This document shows positions 15,128 to 21,612 of a DNA stretch of 26,259 bases, piece after piece. This DNA is from an uncultured Oscillospiraceae bacterium (lineage in GTDB: Bacteria; Bacillota; Clostridia; Oscillospirales; Oscillospiraceae). The position numbers and the translations under genes were made by a program. How positions within the stretch are numbered: the stretch's first letter is position 1; each line of letters begins with the position of its first letter. The stretch spans positions 1 through 26,259 of the forward strand of contig CAJUQS010000038.1 of the NCBI GenBank assembly GCA_910588365.1, given 5' to 3'. The notes under the pieces were generated by a model. That model did not search any database and was not told the origin of the DNA. It saw only the letters and a program-made list of their open reading frames with translations.

Positions 15128-15283
15128 TAGTCGACGCACTTGAAAATCGGTAAAGTTCGGCGGTCAAAATGATACGGGGCGGCGTTGTCGTCTTTGGCGG
15201 GCGTCAGCCCGCCTGCATCCTCCGCCTTGCCCCGCGTCATTTTTCCTCCCCTCCTTTTTACTTCTTCTCAAGTGCGTCGACTA
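15128..15283. mobile_element. MITE-like element with 16-bp perfect terminal inverted repeats
   Basis: TAGTCGACGCACTTGA (15128-15143) is exactly inverted at 15268-15283, giving a 156-bp unit. The interior also folds back: ATGA-N-N-CGGGGC near 15170 faces GCCCCGCGTCAT near 15230, around a GCGGGC-GTCA-GCCCGC hairpin. No transposase is encoded, so a parent element elsewhere would be needed. It sits between typA and the lipoprotein gene. Target-site duplications are not clear. Confidence 0.65.
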
Positions 15284-15340
15284 AAAGAGAAAAGTTTTTG
15301 AAAAATTCAAAACCGGGGGGTACCAAACGGCGGCGATTTG

Positions 15341-15349
15341 TGGTAGACT
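15341..15349 (+). promoter_or_regulatory. Possible extended -10 promoter of the lipoprotein operon
   Basis: TGGTAGACT fits an extended -10 (TGnTAnnnT). No good -35 box stands 17 bases upstream. It is 49 bases before the GTG start. Confidence 0.4.
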
Positions 15350-15397
15350 ATGAAATTAAGATAGGGGAGATGCACCCCTTGAGAGGAGCGGCGGCGG

Positions 15398-16771
15398 GTG
15401 ATTGGAAAAATGAGATGGAAAAACCTGTGGCAGGTGCTGCTGGCGGGCCTGCTGCCCCTGGTGCTGAGCGGATGCATGTTCTCCGCATCGGCGGAGGACC
15501 TGTACGCGCCGCCCCAGCTGCCGGCGGAGTACCAGGCCCTGAGCACCCTGCTCTCGGATATCCTGGCCGGCGGGGCGGAGTACGCCGCCCCCCAGGGGGG
15601 GAACCAGCTGCCGCCGGTGCAGATGGTGGATCTGAACGGGGACGGCAGCGACGAGGCGCTGGCCTTCTTCCGGGTCAACAGCGAGGAGCGCCCCCTGAAA
15701 ATTTATATCTTCCGGGCGGTGGAGGACGACTACGAGCAGGCCGCCGTGATCGACGGCAGCGGCACCGCCTTTCAGAGCGTGCGCTACACGGACATGGACG
15801 GCGACGGCGTCCAGGAGATCCTGGTCAGCTGGCGGGTGAGCGCCGAGGTCCAGTCCCTGAGCGTATACACCATGCGGGACCTGGAGCCCCAGCAGCTGAT
15901 GAGCACCGCCTACGCCCGCTATGAGGTGGTGGACCTGGACGGGGACGAGCACCAGGAGCTGGTGGTGCTGCGCAGCGACAGCGCCGAGGCCGGACTGAGC
16001 CTGGCGGACTACTACGACTGGGACAGCGGCAACAGCGCCCTCCAGCTCCAGTCCACCGCCCGGCTGTCCATGTCCGTGGCCGCCATGCAGTGGACACAGA
16101 CGGGGAAGCTCCGGGAGGGGGAGGCGGCGGTGTTCGTCACCGGCCGGGACGCGGGCGTGGACGAGACCAGCCGGGCCATCACGGACATCCTGGTCTACCG
16201 GCAGCCGGATCTGGTGAACATCGCCCTGAGCAGCGACACCGGCGTATCCACCCAGATCTTCCGCTCCCTGAACCTCCAGCCCGCGGACGTGAACGGCGAC
16301 GGCGCCACCGAGGTGCCCCGCCCGGCGGAGCTGCCCTCGGAGGCCGGGGAGGACCCCTACTGGAAAATCTACTGGCACAGCTACCACATAGACGGGACGG
16401 ACGAGCTCCAGGCGGCCACCTACCACAACCTCACCGACGGGTGGTACCTCATCATCCCCGACGGGTGGGACGGCCACTACACGGTCCGGCAGAACAACGC
16501 CAGCTCCACCGTCCGCGCCACCACCTTCTACAGCACCCGCGGCTGGAGCATCGATCAGGAGTTGCTGACCATCTACACCCTGACCGGCACGGACCGGGAG
16601 AGCCAGGCGGCGAAAAGCGGGCGCGCCATCCTGCGCCGCCGGACGGCGGACACGGTCTACGCCATCGCCTACAGCGAGGCGTACAGCGGCTGGCGCTATG
16701 CCGTGGACCCCGCGGACGTGGAGGCGGGCTTCTCGGTGATTGTGAACCGGTGGAACACTGCGGACAGCTGA
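15398..16771 (+). CDS. Lipoprotein with four DxNGDG-type repeats
   Basis: The 457-aa product starts at GTG 15398, 9 nt after GAGAGGAG; the in-frame ATG at 15410 is too far from that site. Residues 10-26 form a lipoprotein signal ending in the lipobox LSGC, with C26 as the lipidated residue, so it is anchored outside the membrane. Four short acidic repeats recur: DLNGDGSDE (78-86), DMDGDGVQE (132-140), DLDGDEHQE (179-187) and DVNGDGATE (297-305). Each is followed by a beta-strand, as in FG-GAP/VCBS-like propellers that bind calcium. The C-terminus (340-457) is a separate domain with no recognised motif. It stands 80 bp before a response regulator gene and may be a sensor accessory or a target of that system; this is inferred from position. 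Confidence 0.8.
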   Translation: MIGKMRWKNLWQVLLAGLLPLVLSGCMFSASAEDLYAPPQLPAEYQALSTLLSDILAGGAEYAAPQGGNQLPPVQMVDLNGDGSDEALAFFRVNSEERPLKIYIFRAVEDDYEQAAVIDGSGTAFQSVRYTDMDGDGVQEILVSWRVSAEVQSLSVYTMRDLEPQQLMSTAYARYEVVDLDGDEHQELVVLRSDSAEAGLSLADYYDWDSGNSALQLQSTARLSMSVAAMQWTQTGKLREGEAAVFVTGRDAGVDETSRAITDILVYRQPDLVNIALSSDTGVSTQIFRSLNLQPADVNGDGATEVPRPAELPSEAGEDPYWKIYWHSYHIDGTDELQAATYHNLTDGWYLIIPDGWDGHYTVRQNNASSTVRATTFYSTRGWSIDQELLTIYTLTGTDRESQAAKSGRAILRRRTADTVYAIAYSEAYSGWRYAVDPADVEAGFSVIVNRWNTADS

Positions 16772-16851
16772 GCCCCCTTTCCGCCCCGGCAGGCGGGCGG
16801 GGCGGCGCCGGCCCGCATACAGATTCTGAAAAATGAACGGAGGTCAGATCC

Positions 16852-17541
16852 ATGGCGAGAAAGGTCCTGGTGCTGGAGGATGAGTCCAGCATCCGCAGCT
16901 TCATTGAGATCAACCTGACCCGGGCGGGGTACGAGGTAATTGAGGCGGAGACGGGCGAGGAGGCCCTGGAGAAGCTGAAGAACGGCGGGGACATCCGGGT
17001 TGCCCTGCTGGACATCATGCTGCCCGGGATTGACGGGTTCGAGGTCTGCCGCCGCATCCGCGCCACCAACACCCGCATCGGTATCATTATGCTCACCGCC
17101 CGCAGCCAGGAGATGGACAAGGTGACGGGGCTGATGACCGGGGCGGACGACTATGTGACCAAGCCCTTCTCCCCGGCGGAGCTGACGGCCCGGGTAGACG
17201 CGCTGTTCCGCCGGGCCGGCGGCGCGGCTCCCGAGCAGGCGGGTGAGATCTGCCAGGACCCCTTCCTGCTGAACACCCGGAACCGGACCCTGGAGAAAAA
17301 CGGCCAGCGGGTGAAGCTGACCCAGGTGGAGTACTCCATCATGAAGATGTTTATGGAAAACCCGGGGAAGGCCCTCAGCCGGGAGGAGATTCTGGACATG
17401 GTATGGGGGCGGGACTACTTCGGGGAGCTGAAGATCGTGGATGTGAATATCCGGCGGCTGCGGCTCAAGATTGAGGACAACGCACAGAATCCTACTTTTA
17501 TTAACACCGTTTGGGGATATGGATATAAATGGGGGTTTTAA
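16852..17541 (+). CDS. OmpR/PhoB-family response regulator
   Basis: The 229-aa product starts at ATG 16852, 8 nt after GGAGG. The receiver (1-120) has E9/D10, phospho-acceptor D54 in ALLDIMLPGIDGFE, T82 and K104 in VTKPF. The winged-helix domain (about 133-229) ends with INTVWGYGYKWGF and includes KIVDVNIRRLRLKIE, typical of DNA-binding OmpR-type regulators. The natural partner would be the kinase at 18742, but about 1.2 kb of repeat and cassette DNA now separates them. It probably shares a transcript with the lipoprotein gene upstream. Confidence 0.93.
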   Translation: MARKVLVLEDESSIRSFIEINLTRAGYEVIEAETGEEALEKLKNGGDIRVALLDIMLPGIDGFEVCRRIRATNTRIGIIMLTARSQEMDKVTGLMTGADDYVTKPFSPAELTARVDALFRRAGGAAPEQAGEICQDPFLLNTRNRTLEKNGQRVKLTQVEYSIMKMFMENPGKALSREEILDMVWGRDYFGELKIVDVNIRRLRLKIEDNAQNPTFINTVWGYGYKWGF

Positions 17542-17544
17542 GGT

Positions 17545-17629
17545 GTGGGGCCTCCCCGGCCCCACGCCCTGGGGTCACTTTTTGTGCGGACAAAAAGTGA
17601 CCAAAAAGCCGCCAGGACCAAGGTCCTGG
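17545..17629 (+). repeat. Gene-end hairpin element, copy A1
   Basis: Three hairpins in a row begin 3 bases after the regulator stop codon: 17545-17552/17558-17565 (8 bp), 17573-17585/17590-17602 (13 bp perfect), then CAAAAAG, then 17612-17619/17622-17629 (8 bp). The - strand reads hairpin 3 followed by a T-run, so it can terminate leftward transcription coming from the cassette. An inverted, diverged copy (A2) lies at 18559-18642. Another 11-bp hairpin follows at 17643-17667. Confidence 0.75.
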
Positions 17630-17738
17630 ACTCCTTTCTCGGGGCCGTCAGGCAGCGCCTGACGGCCAACCTCGGCGGGGGATCTCCGAACTGCGGTACA
17701 GGTGAAGAACCGCTCCGCCGCCGAACTGGCCTCCTTTT

Positions 17739-17785
17739 CGCTCCATACCAGGCTCGCAGATCGACCAGCTGCCGCCCGGCTCGAC
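17739..17785. repeat. Left inner inverted repeat of the cassette
   Basis: Inverse of 18433-18479. The outer 11 and inner 17 bases pair without mismatch. Confidence 0.75.
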
Positions 17786-17840
17786 AAGACGGTGCCTGCG
17801 TTGCCGTTGGGCGGTACGCTCAATGACGCGAGTCAGGTGC

Positions 17841-18104
17841 TTAGAGAAGGGGATCCGAAGTCGGGAGGCCCAGTATGGTTCTGCTCAATTGTGCTCCAAG
17901 GCGGAATCCCAGGGTGAAGCCCTCCTCCGCCCGCAGCACACCCACATCAGACACAATGCCCCAGAATTCGCCGAAATCCTTCAGGCCCAGCTCGGCCTCC
18001 ATCCGCTCCAAAAACGCCTCCTCCCGCGTCAACAGCGCAATCTCCTCTGCTGACGCATACTCCGGTTTGTATACCTCGTATAGAGATTTTAGGACATGTT
18101 CTAT
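17841..18104 (-). CDS. Small DUF6809-like protein with an ATA start
   Basis: The reading frame (87 aa) is best started at ATA (18104-18102), because AAAGGAG lies 9 nt upstream and a strong promoter precedes it. No ATG, GTG or TTG is available in frame between the transcription start and this point; the next upstream option, TTG at 18170, is the -35 box itself. The sequence EHVLKSLYEVYKPE, then EEAFLERMEAELG and the end F-LGFRLGAQL resembles small uncharacterised Firmicutes proteins of the DUF6809 type; this match is from memory and moderate. It has no membrane segment or enzyme motif. It may have lost an ATG by mutation, be initiated weakly at ATA, or contain a sequencing error. It is divergent from an XRE regulator that could control it. 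Confidence 0.55.
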   Translation of the reverse strand: MEHVLKSLYEVYKPEYASAEEIALLTREEAFLERMEAELGLKDFGEFWGIVSDVGVLRAEEGFTLGFRLGAQLSRTILGLPTSDPLL

Positions 18105-18141
18105 TTTACACAGCTCCTTTTTAGTTTTTAAATCTAATTTT

Positions 18142-18170
18142 ATTATATGGCTTTTAAAACCAAAAGTCAA
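18142..18170 (-). promoter_or_regulatory. Strong promoter of the DUF6809-like gene
   Basis: On the - strand TTGACT (18170-18165) and TATAAT (18147-18142) are exactly 17 bases apart. It overlaps the leader of the divergent XRE gene. An inverted repeat CTTTT-AAAACC-AAAAG (18151-18166) lies in the spacer and could be the operator of the XRE protein. Confidence 0.75.
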
Positions 18171-18186
18171 GAGCCAGGGAGGCATC

Positions 18187-18408
18187 ATGCCCACTTTTGC
18201 GGAACGGATAAAAGAACTGCGAGCAGAGCACAACCTGACGCAGGAACAGCTCGGAGAAGTAATCGGTGTCAAGCACTACTCGATTTATTCTTATGAGAAG
18301 GGCCGCTCCTATCCTGAGATGCGGGGGCTGGTGATGCTTGCGGACTATTTTGGCGTCTCCATGGACTATCTGGCGGGGCGGACGGACAGACGGGAAGTGA
18401 ACCGATAG
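18187..18408 (+). CDS. XRE-family HTH transcriptional regulator
   Basis: The 73-aa product starts at ATG 18187, just after AGGGAGG. It is a single Cro/C1-type helix-turn-helix domain: FAERIKELRAEHNLTQEQLGEVIGVKHYSIYSYEKGRSYPEMRGLVMLADYFGVSMDYLAG covers nearly all of it. Such one-domain repressors usually bind a palindrome near their own promoter. The divergent gene and shared promoter region suggest that it controls both. It lies between the inner inverted repeats of the cassette. Confidence 0.88.
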   Translation: MPTFAERIKELRAEHNLTQEQLGEVIGVKHYSIYSYEKGRSYPEMRGLVMLADYFGVSMDYLAGRTDRREVNR

Positions 18409-18432
18409 GGGCCGTGACGCAGGGGCTGACCA

Positions 18433-18479
18433 GTCGAGCCGGGCGGCAGTACCGGGAGCCCCGAGGCGGGTATGGAGCG
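18433..18479. repeat. Right inner inverted repeat of the cassette
   Basis: Inverse of 17739-17785. It begins 24 bases after the XRE stop codon. Confidence 0.75.
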
Positions 18480-18558
18480 TGAAAAAATCTGATTCACGGG
18501 GCAGCGCAGCTCTTCATTTGCAGAGTGTGTGCGAAACCCCCCGTATAATTGAGGGGGT

Positions 18559-18585
18559 CCAGCCCCTGGGGGCTGGCGCTTTTTT
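18559..18585 (+). terminator. Intrinsic terminator ending rightward cassette transcription
   Basis: Bases 18559-18566 pair perfectly with 18569-18576, followed by CGC and six T's. It stands 150 bases after the XRE gene and 157 bases before the kinase start. It would also block read-through from the upstream regulator into the kinase. Confidence 0.75.
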
Positions 18586-18642
18586 GGGTACTTTTTGTGC
18601 GCACAAAAAGTACCCGCGGGGTGCGGGGCCGCGTAGGCCCCG
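18559..18642 (-). repeat. Gene-end hairpin element, copy A2 (inverted)
   Basis: Read on the - strand it has the same order as A1: hairpin (18624-18630/18636-18642), a perfect 30-bp palindrome (18586-18600/18601-18615), CAAAAAAG, then the 8-bp hairpin of the terminator. All three stems differ in sequence from A1 yet keep pairing. Confidence 0.75.
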
Positions 18643-18741
18643 TTTGTCTCGCGTCATTCGGCAAAGCCCAACGCCCGTCCGGAACCATCGAAAAGAAACA
18701 CCCCCCTCCCGCACAGACAGCAGAGAAAGAAGGAAAAGCCC

Positions 18742-20154
18742 TTGGGTAAAAGTAAAATTGAAATCACCGGACTGCGGAAGCGCTGGCTCATCAGCTCCCT
18801 GAGCCCCATTTTTGTGGTGGCGCTGCTGGTGGCGGGGACGTTCTGCGTCGGCATGGCCAATTATTACTATAATATGATGCAGGACGGCCTGCGGACGCGG
18901 GCCTCCCATGCCAGCACCTACTTCACCAGCAATACCATGAGCAGCTACCCGGAGTTCTACCAGAGCGCCTATAACTTCGCCCAGGAGTTTTCGGAGCGTG
19001 ACCGGATGGAGCTCCAGTTCATCGGCTCCTCCGGCAAAATCCTCGTCAGCTCCTACGGCCTCACCGCCGGCATGTCGCCGGGAACCCCGGATATCTACGC
19101 GGCCTTCCAGAGCAGGCAGATTGAGCCCTTCCGGGGGGTGGACCCCAATACGGGGGAACACATCATGTCGGTGTGCGCCCCCCTGCTGCTGGACGACCAG
19201 GTGGTGGGCGCCATGCGCTACGTCACCTCCATGTCCGCCGTGCAGCGGGAGCTGCTCATCACCGTGGCCATCGCCGTGGGACTGCTCGCCGCCTGTACCG
19301 CCATGGTGTACGTGTCCAATATGGTGTTCATCAACAACGTGGTGGAGCCGGTGGCCGAGGTGACCGAGACCGCCAAGCGCATCGCCGGCGGCAGCTACGG
19401 CACCCAGATGGAGAACCACTACCGGGACGAGATCGGCCAGCTCATCGACGCCATCAACAACATGTCCTCCCAGATCAGCAAGAGCGAGAAGATCAAGTCC
19501 GAGTTCATCTCCTCCGTCTCCCACGAGCTGCGCACCCCCCTCACCGCCATTACCGGCTGGGGCGAGACGCTGCTGGAGGACACGGACCCCCGGCAGCTGA
19601 GGCGGGGCGTCGGCATCATCCTCAAGGAGTCCCGCAGGCTCACCAACATGGTGGAGGAGCTGCTGGACTTCTCCAAGATGGAGGACGGGCGCTTCACCCT
19701 GCGCATTGAGCAGGTGGACATCCAGGCGGAGTTTGAGGACACCATCTATACCTATATGGAGCTATTCCGGCAGGAGTCCATTGAGCTGCGCTACGAGAGC
19801 TGCGACGAGCTCTTTGCGCCCGTACCCGGGGATCCGGAGCGGCTCAAGCAGGTGTTCTGCAACGTGCTGGACAATGCCGCCAAGCACGGCGGCGCAGGCC
19901 GGCGCATCGACACCGCCGTCTCCGGCGCGGACGGGAAGATCGTCATCACCGTCCGGGACTACGGCCCCGGCGTCCCGGAGGCGGAGCTGCCCTTCGTCAA
20001 GCAGAAGTTCTACAAGGGCTCCTCCAAGGTCCGGGGCAGCGGCATCGGCCTGGCGGTGTGCGACGAAATCATCCGCCTCCACAACGGCGAGTTCGAGATC
20101 GGCAACGCCTCCGGCGGCGGCTGCGTGGTGACAATCACCCTGCCGGCGGCGTAG
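18742..20154 (+). CDS. Membrane sensor histidine kinase with HAMP domain
   Basis: The 470-aa kinase starts at TTG 18742, 7 nt after AGGA. It has a membrane segment at about 17-39, an extracytoplasmic sensor domain (40-170; MELQFIGSSGKILVSSYG resembles a dCACHE/PAS-like fold), a second membrane segment at about 171-196 and a HAMP linker (about 199-250, ending DEIGQLIDAINNMSSQI). HisKA holds H261 in SSVSHELRTPLTAITGWGETLL. HATPase_c shows N378 (NVLDNAAKH), DYGPGVP (406-412) and GSGIGLAVCDEI (432-443). It is the presumed partner of the regulator at 16852. The cassette, with a terminator, now stands between them, and no clear promoter is seen at 18643-18741. Confidence 0.92.
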   Translation: MGKSKIEITGLRKRWLISSLSPIFVVALLVAGTFCVGMANYYYNMMQDGLRTRASHASTYFTSNTMSSYPEFYQSAYNFAQEFSERDRMELQFIGSSGKILVSSYGLTAGMSPGTPDIYAAFQSRQIEPFRGVDPNTGEHIMSVCAPLLLDDQVVGAMRYVTSMSAVQRELLITVAIAVGLLAACTAMVYVSNMVFINNVVEPVAEVTETAKRIAGGSYGTQMENHYRDEIGQLIDAINNMSSQISKSEKIKSEFISSVSHELRTPLTAITGWGETLLEDTDPRQLRRGVGIILKESRRLTNMVEELLDFSKMEDGRFTLRIEQVDIQAEFEDTIYTYMELFRQESIELRYESCDELFAPVPGDPERLKQVFCNVLDNAAKHGGAGRRIDTAVSGADGKIVITVRDYGPGVPEAELPFVKQKFYKGSSKVRGSGIGLAVCDEIIRLHNGEFEIGNASGGGCVVTITLPAA

Positions 20155-20163
20155 GCGGCATCC

Positions 20164-20232
20164 ATTCTTTTTCTTTTTCCAAAAAGAAAAAGAATCAAAA
20201 AGAAAAACTTTTGGGCAAAACGAAGTTTTGCC
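20164..20232 (+). repeat. Gene-end hairpin element, copy B2
   Basis: It begins 9 bases after the kinase stop codon. Hairpin 1 is a perfect 15-bp A/T-rich stem (20164-20178/20181-20195), followed by CAAAAAG, AAAAACTTTTGG and hairpin 2 (GGCAAAAC-GAA-GTTTTGCC). It matches copy B1 in order, tail and second hairpin, but the first stem differs. Confidence 0.75.
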
Positions 20233-20262
20233 CTGGAAAAACGAGTCAGAAAGGCATACATT

Positions 20263-21231
20263 ATGGCAGAAAAGCAGTGCAGCGCATTTCGCACCACCAT
20301 CGGCGGGCAGGCCCTCATTGAGGGCATCCTCATGCGGGGCCCGGAGAAACAGTGCATCGTGGTCCGGGGCCCGGAGGGCCTGGTCATCAAGGAGGAGGAG
20401 CTCAGGCTCATCAAGGACCGCTACCCCGTTCTGGGCCTGCCCCTCATCCGGGGCGGCGTCACCTTCCTGGACAGCATGGTCAAGGGCGTCAAGGCCCTGA
20501 TGTTCTCCGCCGACTACTACCCGGACGAGGAGGAGACGGCGGCGGAGCCCTCCAGGTTCGAGCAGTGGCTGGACAGAAAGCTGGGCAACGAGAAGATGGA
20601 AAAGGTGGTCATCGGCCTCTCGGTGGTGGTGGCGGTGTGCTTCTCCATCGGGCTGTTCATGCTGCTGCCCACCTTCCTGGCCAGCTTTGTGGAGCTGGTG
20701 ACGGACAGCGTACTGGTCCGCAACCTGGTGGACGCGGTGCTGCGCATCGCGATTTTCATGACGTATATGATTGCCGTGTCCCGGATGAAGGACATCCGGC
20801 GGGTGTTCTCCTACCACGGGGCGGAGCACAAGACCATCTTCTGCTACGAGCGCCGGCTGGAGCTGACGGTGGAGAACGTGCGCGTCCAGCCCAAGCACCA
20901 CCCCCGCTGCGGCACCAGCTTCATGCTGGTGGTGATCATTGTGGCGATTTTGGTCAATACCGTTGTTTTCGCCCTGTTTCCGGTGGGGAATGTGTTCCTG
21001 CGGATGCTGATCCAGCTGCTGCTTCTGCCCCTGGTGGTGGGGATTACCTATGAGTTCAACCGCTATGTGGGCGGCCACGACAACCCGGTGACGAACTTTT
21101 TGGCCAGCCCCGGCCTCTGGATGCAGAATTTTACCACCTTCGAGCCGGACGACTCCATGATCGAGGTGGCCATTGAGGCCATGAAGCGGGTCATCCCGGC
21201 GGAGGAGGGGAAGGACGAGTGGGGGAGATAG
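20263..21231 (+). CDS. yqhQ: DUF1385 membrane protein (YqhQ)
   Basis: The 322-aa product starts at ATG 20263, 8 nt after AAAGG. DUF1385 hallmarks are clear: GGQALIEGILMRGP (14-27), PLIRGGVTFLDSM (60-72), YHGAEHKTI (184-192), HPRCGTSF (213-220) and EFNRYVG (264-270). Hydrophobic segments lie at about 115-138, 158-172, 220-241 and 245-262, so it is an integral membrane protein. Conserved His/Cys residues in the two latter motifs suggest metal binding. Function is not established. In many Firmicutes it lies directly before prmC and prfA; here prmC follows after a 380-bp repeat-filled gap. Confidence 0.9.
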   Translation: MAEKQCSAFRTTIGGQALIEGILMRGPEKQCIVVRGPEGLVIKEEELRLIKDRYPVLGLPLIRGGVTFLDSMVKGVKALMFSADYYPDEEETAAEPSRFEQWLDRKLGNEKMEKVVIGLSVVVAVCFSIGLFMLLPTFLASFVELVTDSVLVRNLVDAVLRIAIFMTYMIAVSRMKDIRRVFSYHGAEHKTIFCYERRLELTVENVRVQPKHHPRCGTSFMLVVIIVAILVNTVVFALFPVGNVFLRMLIQLLLLPLVVGITYEFNRYVGGHDNPVTNFLASPGLWMQNFTTFEPDDSMIEVAIEAMKRVIPAEEGKDEWGR

Positions 21232-21245
21232 CGCCCTGTTCTTTG

Positions 21246-21340
21246 CGGGGGTTCCACCCCCGGACCCCGGGGACGCCTTGTTACTTTTCCCTCGCCGGAA
21301 AAGTAACCAAAAGTGCGCTCAAGGGGCCTTGCCCCTTGAG
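21246..21340 (+). repeat. Gene-end hairpin element, copy A3
   Basis: It begins 14 bases after the yqhQ stop codon. Hairpins: 21246-21252/21256-21262 (7 bp), 21280-21290/21297-21307 (11 bp), CAAAAG, then 21318-21327/21331-21340 (10 bp). This is the same three-hairpin order as A1 and A2. Confidence 0.7.
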
Positions 21341-21612
21341 AATCCCCAATTTGTTGTTTATTTGCCCTCCGTCCAAGCTGGTTTGATTCTCCAGAGAGTG
21401 CCTGCCCTTCGTCTGCCGCCCGCGGGGCCGTCATTCGGCGTTCCGCCGAACGACTGGCCCGGCGACGCAAGCGCCGCCTGTGGCGGCCCGCGGGCGGAGC
21501 CGGATGAGAGCCAGACCACCAGATCGGAACCCCGTAGGGCTCACCCGTTCACGGGGCCGGGCAGGCCCCGGAAACCATCGATCCGAGATATACTGAAAAA
21601 TAAAGAGGCTCC
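21341..21612. repeat. Gene-free palindromic region before prmC
   Basis: About 270 bases without a gene. Bases 21416-21430 pair with 21484-21497 (about 14 bp with one bulge), enclosing a TTCGGCG-TTC-CGCCGAA hairpin (21434-21450) and further GC-rich arms. The pieces GTCATTCGGC and CCGGAA-CCATCGA recur near 18654 and 18679, beside element A2, so the region belongs to the same repeat population. Confidence 0.55.

Larger units (their letters stand above)
17545..18642. mobile_element. Cassette with nested inverted repeats inserted between regulator and kinase
   Basis: Outer repeats: elements A1 (17545-17629) and A2 (18559-18642) are inverted, alignable along their whole length. Inner repeats: 17739-17785 and 18433-18479 are inverted 47-mers. 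Their ends match perfectly (CGCTCCATACC, 11 bases; CTGCCGCCCGGCTCGAC, 17 bases) and only the middle 19 bases diverge. Between them are a small - strand gene and a divergent XRE-family regulator, with overlapping promoters. No transposase or integrase is present, so 'mobile' is an inference from the repeats and from the split operon. Confidence 0.5.

Noticed and set aside
14792..15397. CRISPR array or other regularly spaced repeats
   Set aside because: Only two copies of the 30-bp unit are present, spaced 237 bases apart, and no cas gene occurs in the window.
17841..18408. Toxin-antitoxin pair
   Set aside because: The two genes are divergent rather than one operon, the partner shows no toxin fold or catalytic motif, and the XRE protein is a plain single-domain repressor.
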